Shown here in pieces: positions 19,494 through 28,397 of a DNA stretch of 64,000 nucleotides. Numbering within the stretch: position 1 is the stretch's first letter; the number at the start of each line of letters is the position of its first letter. Under the pieces are notes generated by a model. It did not search any database. It worked only from the letters and a program-made list of their open reading frames with translations, and was not told the origin of the DNA. Origin of the DNA: JBICHN01 sp043101845 (GTDB lineage Bacteria; Planctomycetota; Phycisphaerae; Phycisphaerales; UBA5793); NCBI GenBank assembly GCA_043101845.1, contig JBICHN010000002.1, positions 891,395 to 955,394 on the forward strand. The letters run 5' to 3'. Made by a program: the position numbers and the translations under genes.

Positions 19494-20054
19494 ATGCGGC
19501 ACGCGGATAACACGAAGAATTCACGATCGGCGACGATCCCGACCGGTGCGACGATGCGCGAACGGACTCGCGACGGCGTCGAAGATTGCACACGAGAACA
19601 CGACCTCCACCACGATGACGATCCGAACCCGGTGACCTGCGGCGGACGGGCGGTGGGCGTCCGGGATCAGCCCTCTCCCGTGACGACCACGCGGCGACGC
19701 GAAGCCTGGCCCTCGACCTCGACCTCGACCTCGACCTCTTCGCGTCCGCGCGCGTGCCCGAACCCGCGCCCGGCACGCGCCGGAATGGAAGCGGCGCCGG
19801 TCGGCGCGCCGGGCACGCGGCCGCTCTTCGCCCAGGTCCCCCTCGAGGACCGCGAGCCGCGCTTCGACCCGCCGGTCCCCGACAACCTCGACGACACGCT
19901 GCCGCCCGGCGACCTGCCCGGTCAGCTGTTGTTCGACCTCGGCCTCACGCCCGCGGCCGGAGGACACTGCGACCCTCGCCGGGGCGCTCAACCAAGGCGG
20001 ATACGGATGCCATCCGCCGCCCCGGACTCCTCCATCTCCTCCGGCCGCGTTTGA
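19494..20054 (+). CDS. Possible hypothetical protein
   Basis: 186 residues, not recognised. GGAAGGA lies 8 bases before ATG19494. The middle (about residues 98-160, MEAAPVGAPGTRPLFAQ to DLPGQLLFDLGL) has strong third-position GC and a sensible composition, so it may be genuinely coded. The N-terminal part includes a Ser-Thr run encoded by a CTCGAC hexamer repeat and looks less protein-like. It lies downstream of the Y-family polymerase on the same strand. A shorter start at 19785 is possible. Confidence 0.4.
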   Translation: MRHADNTKNSRSATIPTGATMRERTRDGVEDCTREHDLHHDDDPNPVTCGGRAVGVRDQPSPVTTTRRREAWPSTSTSTSTSSRPRACPNPRPARAGMEAAPVGAPGTRPLFAQVPLEDREPRFDPPVPDNLDDTLPPGDLPGQLLFDLGLTPAAGGHCDPRRGAQPRRIRMPSAAPDSSISSGRV

Positions 20055-20269
20055 CACCTTGACGGGGGCGGCGATCCGGACATCCGGTCGGTCGGTCCAC
20101 CGGTCGTTCGGGCGTCGCTCTCGAGACTCGAAGATGACTCGAGACCCGTATTGCGAAAGGGAAGGAAGGGCCGGGAGTACGGCCCATGCAGGTTCGATTC
20201 GAAGCGATTGATTCGCGGCTCGGGCGCGCGACGAAGCTCGAGCGTCAATGTGGTTCGCGTTCGAGTTTG

Positions 20270-20947
20270 CGGCGTCGGCGTCGGTGTCGGCGTCGGTGTC
20301 GGCCGCAGTCGCGGTGTCAGTCTTGCTCGCGGCCCCGTTCGCAGTCGCGGCCGCGGGAGTCGGCGCCGTCTCGGCCGCGAAGGCGGGCGTCGGCGCGGCC
20401 TTGGCCTCGGTCTTGGTCTCGATCTCGATCGCGGCCCTGGTCGGGCGTCCGGGCTCGGCCCCGGTCGGGGTCCCGGTGGTCGGGACCGACGAGCGGTTGG
20501 TCCTGGTTCGAGCGGTCGCGCTGGTCCCGGAATTGGTCGTGGTCCCAGCGTCGTTCGTGGTTTCCGGAGTGGTCGTGGTTCCGGGATTGGTTGTGGTCAC
20601 TAGCCTGGTCCAGGCGCCGGGATGGGTTGCGGTCTCAGCTCTCGTTCCGGTACCGGGATTGCTCGCAACGTCGGGATGGGTCGTGGACTCGGCTTTCGTT
20701 CCGGCGCCGGGAGTGCGCGCGGCGCCGGGCTTGGTCGAAGGCCCGGCTTTCGTTCTTGGACTCGGACTGGCCGTGGCGCCGGGATTTGTTGTGGTCCCAG
20801 TACTCGTTTCGGTACCGGGATTGGCCGCGGTTCCGGATCCGTGCCCGGCGGTGGTGGAGTCGGACTCGACTTGGGTCGCCATCTGAATCTCGATCTCGAT
20901 CTCGATCTCAATCCCGATCGAGATTGCGATCGAGACCGCGATCGCGA
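20270..20947. repeat. Degenerate 6-bp-periodic low-complexity tract
   Basis: About 680 bases of imperfect hexamers on themes such as GGTCGT, GGTCTC, GGCGTC and, at the end (20890-20950), GATCTC. The six-base period gives dipeptide-like patterns in every frame (Val/Gly-rich on the plus strand, Thr-Asn-Pro-Gly-rich on the minus). Open frames here are therefore not evidence of a gene. It abuts the 3' end of mtnP. Confidence 0.8.
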
Positions 20948-21943
20948 TCAACTGAAGTGGCGGCCCCAGATCGGGGCGAGGCGCGAGATTTCGTCGGGGT
21001 CGATCTGGTCCTTCGGCGTCCAGATCGCGAGTTTGAGCGCCTCGTGCGCCGGGCTCGGCTCGGCGCGGAGGGCAGCGCAATCGCTCAGCGCCCGCTCGAG
21101 CACGCGCATCGACGCGTCGGTCGCGCGCTCGAGATTCCCGATGATCTCCTCGATGAGCGACGCGGCCGGTCGGTCCGCGGCGGCGCCGGGCGGTGGCGGG
21201 CGCCAGCAGTCGTAGTCGGTCGGCAGCGCGAGCAGGGCGTACGCAAGCTCGGCCTCGCGCGCGAGCCGCGCTTCGGGAAGCGCCGTCATCCCGATGAGGT
21301 CGCCGCCCCAGGCGCGGTGGAGATGGCTCTCGGCCTTCGTCGAAAAGCTCGGACCTTCCATGCAGACATAACAGCCGCCGTCGTGCGCCGTCACGCCCGC
21401 GTCGCGGGCCGCGGCGAGGAGCCACTTCCGCGTGACCGGGCAGAACGGCTCGGCGAACTCGACATGCACGGCCGCGCGCTCGAAGAACGATCGCGCCCGA
21501 CCTTCGGTCCGGTCGATGAGCTGGTCGGGCACGACGAGCTCGCCCGGCGCGATCGATTCGCGCAGCGAGCCCGTCGCGCCGCTCGCGATGACATGCGTCA
21601 CGCCGAGCGCCTTGAGGGCGAAGATGTTCGCCCGGTACGGAACTTTCGAAGGTGGAATGCGGTGCGCCTCGCCGTGCCGCGCGAGGAGCGCGACCTTCAC
21701 GGGTCGGCCGCCGTCGCCCACGCGTTCGCCATCGCCTCCGCCAGCGGCTTCGCGAACGCTTCCTGCGCCGTCGCGGTCACCACTCTTCGCCACACCGACG
21801 CGGATCGGCGCGCTGGGCGGGCCGAAGGGCGTCGCGGGCGTGACGACCTCGACATCGCTCAGAAGCCCGGCGTCGGTGAGCCGCGCTTCGAGCCCCGTGC
21901 CGCCGATGATTGCGAGATGAAGATCCTCGATACGCTCCGCCAT
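20948..21943 (-). CDS. mtnP: S-methyl-5'-thioadenosine phosphorylase
   Basis: 331-residue purine-nucleoside-phosphorylase superfamily enzyme. It cleaves methylthioadenosine to adenine and methylthioribose-1-phosphate in methionine salvage. It matches the MTAP family in LAIIGGTGLE, ARHGEAH, PYRANIFAL, SGATGSLRE, MEGPSFSTKAES, GGDLIGMTALPEARLAREAE and LPTDYDCW. An insertion of about 25 residues rich in Gly/Asp lies near residues 52-78, and the usual Asn of the NYRAN segment is Pro here. Start ATG21943 has TACGAT (complement of 21950-21955) ending 6 bases upstream. No other methionine-salvage gene is adjacent. Confidence 0.93.
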   Translation of the reverse strand: MAERIEDLHLAIIGGTGLEARLTDAGLLSDVEVVTPATPFGPPSAPIRVGVAKSGDRDGAGSVREAAGGGDGERVGDGGRPVKVALLARHGEAHRIPPSKVPYRANIFALKALGVTHVIASGATGSLRESIAPGELVVPDQLIDRTEGRARSFFERAAVHVEFAEPFCPVTRKWLLAAARDAGVTAHDGGCYVCMEGPSFSTKAESHLHRAWGGDLIGMTALPEARLAREAELAYALLALPTDYDCWRPPPPGAAADRPAASLIEEIIGNLERATDASMRVLERALSDCAALRAEPSPAHEALKLAIWTPKDQIDPDEISRLAPIWGRHFS

Positions 21944-22198
21944 GGCCGCATCGTAGACGAAAGCGCGGCCTCCCGGTCTCCCGGAAGGCCGCGAACAGAT
22001 CCCCCGCCGAACGGCGCCAACTTCGACCCGTGCGCGGTCGAGCGGGAATGCGAGCGCGATCGTCGGTCGCACGCCTCGGCCCCCGTACGAGCTTCGCGGG
22101 CCGCGCGGAGGCGGATTCAGCGCGACTCATCTTTTTCCCGCGTCGTCGTGAAGACGCCGCGTTGGCGTGAGGGCGCGGGTTCGGATACGCTCGATGGC

Positions 22199-23875
22199 AT
22201 GACGCTCATCGCGGCGCCCATCATGGTTCGGGACATTCACGCAGCGCTCAGCGACGGCGAAGACGCGGTGCAGCGCGGCGCGAGGCTCATCGAATGGCGC
22301 GTCGACGAGATCGCCGATGATCACTCCGCCGTCGCGCGGCTCGTGAACGACGCGCCGGCGCCGTGCATCGTGACCTGTCGTCCGGCGGCGCACGGCGGAT
22401 CCTTCGACGGTGATGAGTCCGATCGAATCGCGCTGTTCGAGTATCTCGGCGTCCACGCCCGGCCGCGCTACATCGACCTCGAACTCGAAGCGCTCGAGGC
22501 CACGCCGGCCTGGCGCGAGCGGTTGCCGCACATCCTCGCCCATCCCGACCAGATGCGCGAAGGCGACACGCGGCTCATCGTCTCGACGCACGACTTCGAC
22601 GGCCGGCCGCGCGATCTCTACCAGCGGCTCGAGCGGATGGCGGCGTTCGACGACGCGTCGATCCTCAAGGTCGCGTGGCGCGCCCGGTCGGTTCGCGACA
22701 ACCTCGAGGCGTTCGAACTGCTCGGCCGGCGGGCGAAGCCGATGATCGCGCTCACGATGGGGGAGTTCGGACTCATGAGCCGCGTGCTCGCGCCGAAGTT
22801 CGGCGGGTTCCTCACCTTCGCCTCGGTGCGCGACGAGTCGGCGACGGCGCCGGGGCAGCCGACGATCGACGCGTTGCGCGATCGCTATCGGTTCGACGCG
22901 ATCACGCCGGCGACGCGCGTGTTCGGCGTGATCGGCTGGCCGGTCGCCCAATCGCTCAGCCCGCTCGTGCACAACGCAGCGTTCGACGAGCGTGAGCTCG
23001 ACGCGGTGTACCTGCCGCTGCCCGTCGCGCCGTCGTATGAATCGTTCAAGGCGACGGTCGACGCGCTCGCGCGCGACGCGTCGCTCGACTTTGGCGGCGT
23101 GAGCGTCACCCTTCCGCACAAGACGCATCTGCTCGAGTTCGTCGACGCGATGGGGGGCGTCGTCGACGAGGTCGCGCGCGAAGTCGGCGCCGCGAACACG
23201 CTCGTCGTGCGATCGGGCGCGAGCGGCGATGGACGCGACGGCGACTGCGAAGGCGGCGCGCTCGAGGCGCGGAACACCGATGTCGCAGCGCTCGTCGAGT
23301 CGATCGCCGAAGCGCTCGAGGTCGATTTGGCGGATCTCGCGGAGCGGCGGGTCGCGGTGATCGGCGCGGGCGGCGCGGCGCGGGCCGCGATCGCCGGGCT
23401 TTCGCGTCTCGGCGCGACGGTCGTCGTGTACAACCGGACCTTCGAGCGGGCGGAAGCGCTCGCCGCGGAGTTCGCCGCGAAGCCGACTGATGAACGCGAC
23501 GGCGGGCCGGCGCGCCGCGTCGTCGCGGCCCGGGTCGAGAAGTTCGACCGCGCGTGCGCCGACATCATCATCAACGCGACGCCCGCGGGCATGGCCGGCG
23601 GCGATGCGGCCGACGCGCTGCCGATCCCGAACCTGCGCGACGCGACGCCCGCGTGCTGGGGCGCCGACACGCTCGTGTTCGACACGATCTACACGCCGCG
23701 CGAGACGCCGTTCCTGAGAATCGCGCGCGACGCCGGCTGCCGCACGCGCGACGGGCTCGACATGTTCGCCCGCCAGGCCGCGGCCCAGTTCGAACTCTGG
23801 ACCGGCCAGCCGGCGCCGATCACCCGCATGCGCGCCGCGCTCGAGCAGGAGACGCATCAGGACGAAGAGCAGTGA
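22199..23875 (+). CDS. aroDE: Fused 3-dehydroquinate dehydratase / shikimate dehydrogenase
   Basis: 558-residue bifunctional shikimate-pathway enzyme. Residues 1-230 form a type I dehydroquinase: EWRVDE, VSTHDF with the catalytic His, and ILKVAW with the Schiff-base Lys near residue 155. Residues 240-550 form shikimate dehydrogenase: GVIGWPVAQSLSPLVHN, GVSVTLPHKTHL (catalytic Lys), AANT, the NADP-binding GAGGAARAAI and NATPAGM. Such AroD-AroE fusions are known from plants, chlamydiae and other PVC-group bacteria. The start ATG22199 has TACGCT (22186-22191) 7 bases upstream. The open frame further upstream is antisense to mtnP and not coding. Confidence 0.95.
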   Translation: MTLIAAPIMVRDIHAALSDGEDAVQRGARLIEWRVDEIADDHSAVARLVNDAPAPCIVTCRPAAHGGSFDGDESDRIALFEYLGVHARPRYIDLELEALEATPAWRERLPHILAHPDQMREGDTRLIVSTHDFDGRPRDLYQRLERMAAFDDASILKVAWRARSVRDNLEAFELLGRRAKPMIALTMGEFGLMSRVLAPKFGGFLTFASVRDESATAPGQPTIDALRDRYRFDAITPATRVFGVIGWPVAQSLSPLVHNAAFDERELDAVYLPLPVAPSYESFKATVDALARDASLDFGGVSVTLPHKTHLLEFVDAMGGVVDEVAREVGAANTLVVRSGASGDGRDGDCEGGALEARNTDVAALVESIAEALEVDLADLAERRVAVIGAGGAARAAIAGLSRLGATVVVYNRTFERAEALAAEFAAKPTDERDGGPARRVVAARVEKFDRACADIIINATPAGMAGGDAADALPIPNLRDATPACWGADTLVFDTIYTPRETPFLRIARDAGCRTRDGLDMFARQAAAQFELWTGQPAPITRMRAALEQETHQDEEQ

Positions 23876-23913
23876 GCGTTGGCGCCTGTGAAGATCGGGC
23901 GCCGTTCGCGCGA

Positions 23914-23979
23914 CGACTTCGCGGCTTCGGGGGGTTGACCCCCTGCGCCGCGACCCCGTTCACAGAACGCGGCTCTACG
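23914..23979. repeat. Half module of the GTAGAGCCGC family
   Basis: Contains the internal GACTTCGCGGCTTCGGGGG block and one terminal hairpin whose complement reads GTAGAGCCGCGTTC, TGT, GAACGGGGTCG. Same orientation as the full module that follows. Confidence 0.75.
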
Positions 23980-24063
23980 AGGGAAGCGCCGGACCCCGTC
24001 GCGCGTGATGCACAGGCGAGCGCACACTTCCGGTTGCGAGAACGCGTTCGGAACCATGCTCAT

Positions 24064-24212
24064 TCGTAGAGCCGCGGCGTGTCGCCGGGGTCGGGACGGA
24101 GCCCCTCGATGGGGCGGCGTCTCGAAGTTCGGCGACCATCGCGCGGCGACTTCGCGGCTTCGGGGGTTGGCCCCCTGCGCCGCGACCCCGTTCACAGAAC
24201 GCGGCTCTACGG
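24064..24212. repeat. Paired-hairpin module, GTAGAGCCGC family, copy 1
   Basis: Left end TCGTAGAGCC-GCGGCG-TGT-CGCCGG-GGTCG (24064-24093). The complement of the right end (24181-24211) reads CGTAGAGCC-GCGTTC-TGT-GAACGG-GGTCG. The ends are inverted copies of each other whose inner stem differs but still pairs. Confidence 0.85.
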
Positions 24213-24252
24213 AGGGCGCGGCGATGTACGCGAGCGACCGACCCGATTGGAG

Positions 24253-24342
24253 AAGCCCCGGATGCGAATCCGGGGCCTGCTCGCGCGGCGGAGGCCAGCT
24301 TTCGACTGGACGAGCAGGCCGCCGCATTCGCATGCGGGGCTT
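24253..24342. repeat. Paired-hairpin module, AAGCCCCG family
   Basis: Left hairpin AAGCCCCGGAT-GCGA-ATCCGGGG followed by CCTGCTCG. The complement of the right hairpin reads AAGCCCCGCAT-GCGA-ATGCGG and ends CCTGCTCG. One stem base pair is swapped from G-C to C-G between the ends. The remaining 23876-24440 bases hold no gene. Confidence 0.8.
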
Positions 24343-24440
24343 GGACGGGGGCGGGAGTCTTATGTGATCTCGGGTCGAGAAGAGGCGTGGCCGCCGCGCG
24401 ACTCGGCGTGCTGATTCGAATCGCCGGCGCCTCGCCCAAT

Positions 24441-25871
24441 CTATTGAAAGCGGACGCTCGTGATACCGCTCACGCGGCAGGAGTCGCGGGCGACGGCCTG
24501 GATGAAGTATTCGTACCGGCCGCGCGCCCAGGCCGGGACGAAGAAGCGGAGCGTCGCTTCGCCGTCCGCGTCCGCCCGGGCGCTGCCGATGAGCGCCGGG
24601 GTGTCGAGTTGAAGGGCGGCGTCCTGCGCATCGCACCCGGGGATGAGCGTTCCACCACCAAGCGTCGAGTACACAAAGTGAATGCGCTCGCCCGGCGCCG
24701 CGCCGCTCGCGCGGACGCCGTTCACCTGCTCGGCGAGTCCGGGCGTAACGGGCGAGAGGTCGAGCGCGTGCTCGACGGGAGTAAGGAGGACACCGCGGAG
24801 TCGACCTTGCCGGTCGTACGCGTCACCGACGATCTGGCCCGCGTCGTTGAGGTCCTGCATGAACAGGAGATCCCACCCGTGGTTCGGCGGCAGGTCGTCT
24901 TCAAGTCGCCGGCTCGGCGCCGTGTCGGAATCCCAGATGACGGGATAGCCGTAGCCGGAGTTCTGGTCCCAGAAGTGCCCGATGATTTCGCCGAGGTTGT
25001 TGATCGCGACACATCGACTCGCGTTGATGTCCGGATCCTTCGCCTCGTGCAGGTCGAGGATGATCCCGTCGCGCCAGACCGCGGCGTGATGGTTGAAGTT
25101 CGGTCCGCCGGCGCGACCCACGACGACTCCGAGCTCGTTGATGCTCGCGGCACGCGAGTCCGTTCCGCCCATCGTCCCCAGATCAATCAGCGCGCCGTCG
25201 CGCCAGAGAAACGCGTGCCGAAGATACGGCCAGGTCGAGCTTGTGTCGGACCAGCCGACGACTTCGCCGGCGTCGTTGATGTCGTACGCGACGCTGTATC
25301 GCGTGTCGTTGAAGGCGCCAAGATCGAGAATGACGCCGTCGTCCCACAGGAAGGCGTGATCGGCTGAATCGTCATAGGTGTATTCGGACCCGCCCACGAT
25401 CTGATCATGATTGTTGATCGCATAAGCAGTGCTCTCCGGGCCGCCGAGCGTTCCGAGATTGATCATCTCGCCATCGCGCGAGAGGAAGGCGTGGTTCTCG
25501 CCGAAGACGGAGGTTCGAGACCACCCGACTACATGGCCGAGGTCATTCACGCCGAAGCCGAGGCTGCAGCAGCCGCCCGGCAGGGCGCCGAGCGCTTCGA
25601 TGACGCCCTCGCGCCACAAGTAGGCCTGATCGTTCGAATTCCCGAACGAGATCTCCGTGGTTCCAGCGACTGCACCTGATTCGTTCACCGACCAGGCCTG
25701 GGTGAGGTTTCCCGCGACCGGGTCGATCGCGATGATCGCGTAGCGCGGCGAGGATTGGGCGGTTGTGAATTCACCGGGCGCCATCGCGACGGCGCCGGCG
25801 AAGGTGATCGTCAGTATGCTGCGGCGCGTCATCGATCCCGAAACGAGACGGAGTCGGTGTACCCGATTCAT
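24441..25871 (-). CDS. Secreted HAF-repeat protein, second copy
   Basis: 476 residues; the signal peptide ends near residue 39 (FTTAQ). ATG25871 follows GAGGAG by 7 bases; ATG25832 would also leave an intact signal peptide. About six HAF repeats are visible, with units such as HAFLWRDGALIDLGTMGG followed by A.SINELG.VVGRA. The C-terminal 110 residues (RIHFVYS, GGGTLIPGC, final SVRFQ) match the C-terminal segment of the protein at 2521, so the two share domain order: signal, HAF array, conserved C-terminal domain. It is probably a surface or secreted protein; no catalytic residues are evident. Confidence 0.88.
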   Translation of the reverse strand: MNRVHRLRLVSGSMTRRSILTITFAGAVAMAPGEFTTAQSSPRYAIIAIDPVAGNLTQAWSVNESGAVAGTTEISFGNSNDQAYLWREGVIEALGALPGGCCSLGFGVNDLGHVVGWSRTSVFGENHAFLSRDGEMINLGTLGGPESTAYAINNHDQIVGGSEYTYDDSADHAFLWDDGVILDLGAFNDTRYSVAYDINDAGEVVGWSDTSSTWPYLRHAFLWRDGALIDLGTMGGTDSRAASINELGVVVGRAGGPNFNHHAAVWRDGIILDLHEAKDPDINASRCVAINNLGEIIGHFWDQNSGYGYPVIWDSDTAPSRRLEDDLPPNHGWDLLFMQDLNDAGQIVGDAYDRQGRLRGVLLTPVEHALDLSPVTPGLAEQVNGVRASGAAPGERIHFVYSTLGGGTLIPGCDAQDAALQLDTPALIGSARADADGEATLRFFVPAWARGRYEYFIQAVARDSCRVSGITSVRFQ

Positions 25872-26186
25872 TCATTGCTCCTCGCGGCGTATCCGGCCCA
25901 GCATGTCATCGGTGGCCGGTTTCGTCAACCTGTGATTTAGGGAAGCGACCCCGTGCACAGCGCGCGTCTTGATGTTCGGGCGTGGGACGGGGCGGCACGC
26001 CCCGGCTCGCGCACTTCGTCTCTTCGTCACTTCTTCTCTCCGTCTCTTCCCCCTCCGATAACCCTCGTCTTTCTTCTCTCGCGTGTCCCGTTCTCGAATC
26101 GCTCAAAGTCCGATCACCGCATGGCCGACAATCGACGAGAGAGAGGGATGCCGCGCGGGGTGGACGCCGCCTGAGGGCGCCGATGG
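25872..26186. other. Intergenic stretch with mosaic-repeat fragments
   Basis: About 25984-26011 is a reversed GAGCCGGGGCGTGCCGCCCCG hairpin, followed to about 26065 by CT-rich, satellite-like sequence (CTTCGTCTCTTCGTC). I see no gene and no clear promoter. Confidence 0.5.
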
Positions 26187-27476
26187 GTGGCGGTCGTGGT
26201 GGTGTCCGACAACTTCGATCGCCGGCGGCCCGGAGACCAGATCCGCATGATCCGACTGCGACTCGACAAGATTCGACCCGGCATGGTCACCGCCTCGACC
26301 ATCTGGAACCCGGTGCGCCCGGACCAGATTCTCATCGAACGCGATGTCGTGCTCGACGCGAACATTCTCCGTCGGCTCGAGCAGCTCGGCATCGAGCGCC
26401 TCTACATCCAGGCGCCCGGCCTCGACCTCGTGCGCCAGTACATCGATCCGGAACTCGAGCGGGCGCGCGACCGGCTCCATCTCGTCGGGGGCGAACTCAT
26501 CGACGCGATCCGCCGCGAAGATCGGCGGAACCAGAACTGGCGCAAGTTCGAGATTGTCATCGAAGAGCTCGTGCGGCACATGAGCGCGAACCCCGCCGGC
26601 GCCGTGTTCACCGATCCGGCGGCGAGCCGCGACAACCTCCTGCTCGATCACGCGGTCGATGTCTGCTACCTCTGCACGCTGCTCGGACTGCGGTCGCAGG
26701 GTTATCTCGTGCGGCAGCGCCGACGCCTGAGCCCGACGCAGGCGTCGAACCTCACCAACCTCGCGATCGCGGGACTGCTCCACGACCTCGGCATGTACGA
26801 ACTCCCGGCGTCGACCCAGGAGCGCTGGCTGCTCGATCGTGACGAAACCGACGCGACCTGGCGCCAGCATGTCGACCTCGGGTACCAGAGGGTGAACGGC
26901 GTCGTCGACACGGTCGTGTGCGCCGCGATCCGCCAGCATCACCAGTACTACGACGGCTCCGGCTTCCCGCGAAAGAAACTGTGGGACGGTCGCGAGGTCG
27001 GCGTGGCGGGCGATCAGATCCATGTCTTTGCGCGGGTCGTGACGGCGGCGGACATCTTCAGCGAAGTGAAGAGTTGCATCGAGCGACGCGGCATGCTCAA
27101 TGTTCGGGCGCTCGCGCAGGTCGTGAGCGGCGCCGTGGCGCGGCGGATTGACCCGGTCGTGCTCAAGGCGCTGCTCGAGGTCGTTCCGGCCTATCCGCCG
27201 GGCACGCCCGTGCGCCTGACCGATGGGCGTCACGGGGTGGTCATCGACTGGAAGCCGAATCGTCCGTGCCGCCCGGCGGTGGCGATGACGGGGCCGGTCG
27301 AGGAGTATGTCATCGAAGAGCCGCATGCGGTGGACATCGTCGACCTCGTCGAGGCGCCGCAACTCGCGATCGCCGAGGTCGAGGGCGCCGATGTGACGCG
27401 GGACAACTTCGAGCCGCCGGCCGGCGCGGCGCCGCGCGGGACGGCGCGGGCGTTCGATGTCCTCGATGTCGCCTGA
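26187..27476 (+). CDS. HD-GYP-like domain protein
   Basis: About 429 residues, GTG start; ATG26247 (MIRLRLDKIRPGM) is an equally likely start. The N-terminal 100 residues resemble the region that precedes HD-GYP domains in response regulators and phosphodiesterases. The HD motif is in LLHDLGMYELP (about residue 196), then HHQYYDGSGFP (about 250) and FARVVTAADIFSEV. HD-GYP proteins hydrolyse cyclic di-GMP; here GYP is replaced by GFP and the region between the metal ligands is divergent, so activity is uncertain. No receiver domain or membrane helix is seen. The pseudopilin gene follows 81 bases later. Confidence 0.82.
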   Translation: MAVVVVSDNFDRRRPGDQIRMIRLRLDKIRPGMVTASTIWNPVRPDQILIERDVVLDANILRRLEQLGIERLYIQAPGLDLVRQYIDPELERARDRLHLVGGELIDAIRREDRRNQNWRKFEIVIEELVRHMSANPAGAVFTDPAASRDNLLLDHAVDVCYLCTLLGLRSQGYLVRQRRRLSPTQASNLTNLAIAGLLHDLGMYELPASTQERWLLDRDETDATWRQHVDLGYQRVNGVVDTVVCAAIRQHHQYYDGSGFPRKKLWDGREVGVAGDQIHVFARVVTAADIFSEVKSCIERRGMLNVRALAQVVSGAVARRIDPVVLKALLEVVPAYPPGTPVRLTDGRHGVVIDWKPNRPCRPAVAMTGPVEEYVIEEPHAVDIVDLVEAPQLAIAEVEGADVTRDNFEPPAGAAPRGTARAFDVLDVA

Positions 27477-27545
27477 AGAGCGGCGATCCACGATTCCCTG
27501 AGGCCGGTTCGGACCGCGGCGCATTGTGCCCGAGGCGGCGCGCGG

Positions 27546-27551
27546 TACACT
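27546..27551 (+). promoter_or_regulatory. Candidate -10 element of the pseudopilin gene
   Basis: TACACT ends 6 bases before ATG27558, predicting a leaderless transcript. Confidence 0.45.
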
Positions 27552-27557
27552 GGGCGC

Positions 27558-28280
27558 ATGAACCCCTCACCATCCGTATCGTCCCGATACTGCTCCCGGT
27601 CGCGAGTCGCCCGGCCTTCTTCGCGCGGCGCCTCGCTCATCGAACTGCTCATCATCATCGCCGTCATCGTCGGACTCGTCGCGATCTTCGGAACGATGAT
27701 GACCGGCACTTCGACGAACCCCGGCGTGAAGCAGAAGGTCGAGCGCACGCACCAGGAGGTCAACTTCTACAGCCTCTACCAGGGCTTCGTCACCTACGCG
27801 ACCGGCGCCGACGGCAAGTACCCGTCGACGCGCACGAGTCCGGAGATGGAGGAGGACTCGACAAGCGCCGTCTTCGCGATCCTTCTTCAGGACGGGTACA
27901 TCGCCGGCCAGCAACTCATCAGCCCGAATGAGTTCCTCGAAGTCACGCCGGCGTACACCGCCGACGGATTCGGGCCGGAGAACACCAGCTTCTGCCTGCT
28001 CGACTACGACGCGGACGGCTGGAAGCGCTATCCGAACTGGGGCCAGTACGCGCGGAATCGCACGGCGATGTTGTCGGACCGATGGATCGACGACCCGAGC
28101 GTGCCGCAGTCGATCCGCAATGTGCAGGCGGAAGAGGATGATCCGGGGTACTGGAATGTCCTCTTCAGTGACGGCGCGAGCGAGCGACTCATGGGCAGTC
28201 CGATTCTCGCGAACGGCGATCATCTCTTCGAAGTCGACGAGGACCAGGGCGCGTCGGACGCGCTCATGGTGCGCGACTGA
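27558..28280 (+). CDS. Type II secretion/type IV pilus-like pseudopilin
   Basis: 240 residues. The N-terminus has a short basic leader and a class III signal: cleavage after Gly in SRG/ASLIELLIII, with Glu at +5 and a following hydrophobic helix to about residue 50. This is the hallmark of prepilin-peptidase substrates. The C-terminal domain (about residues 60-240) is Asp/Tyr-rich with DYDADGW, and is longer than that of major pilins. It is probably a minor pseudopilin displayed in the periplasm. No assembly ATPase or prepilin peptidase is next to it; the PilM-type locus is 28 kb away. Confidence 0.85.
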   Translation: MNPSPSVSSRYCSRSRVARPSSRGASLIELLIIIAVIVGLVAIFGTMMTGTSTNPGVKQKVERTHQEVNFYSLYQGFVTYATGADGKYPSTRTSPEMEEDSTSAVFAILLQDGYIAGQQLISPNEFLEVTPAYTADGFGPENTSFCLLDYDADGWKRYPNWGQYARNRTAMLSDRWIDDPSVPQSIRNVQAEEDDPGYWNVLFSDGASERLMGSPILANGDHLFEVDEDQGASDALMVRD

Positions 28281-28397
28281 GCGGCGCTCGCGCGTTCGGC
28301 GTCATGGCGCCGGGTTCCGCCTGAACGCGCGCCGGGGTCTACGATTCGCGTGGCGATCGCTCGCTCGATCGAAGGATTGATTGAGAGGAGACCCCAG

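Noticed and set aside
19521..20911. Thr/Asn/Pro/Gly-rich minus-strand open frame resembling a repetitive surface protein
   Set aside because: The repetitive part follows from a 6-bp period present in all frames, the N-terminus has no signal peptide, and the downstream part has shadow-like composition. Kept only as a question under the hexamer finding.
20186..22198. Long plus-strand open frame leading into aroDE
   Set aside because: It runs through hexamer repeats and antisense to mtnP; it stays open because of high GC. Clear AroD sequence starts at 22199.
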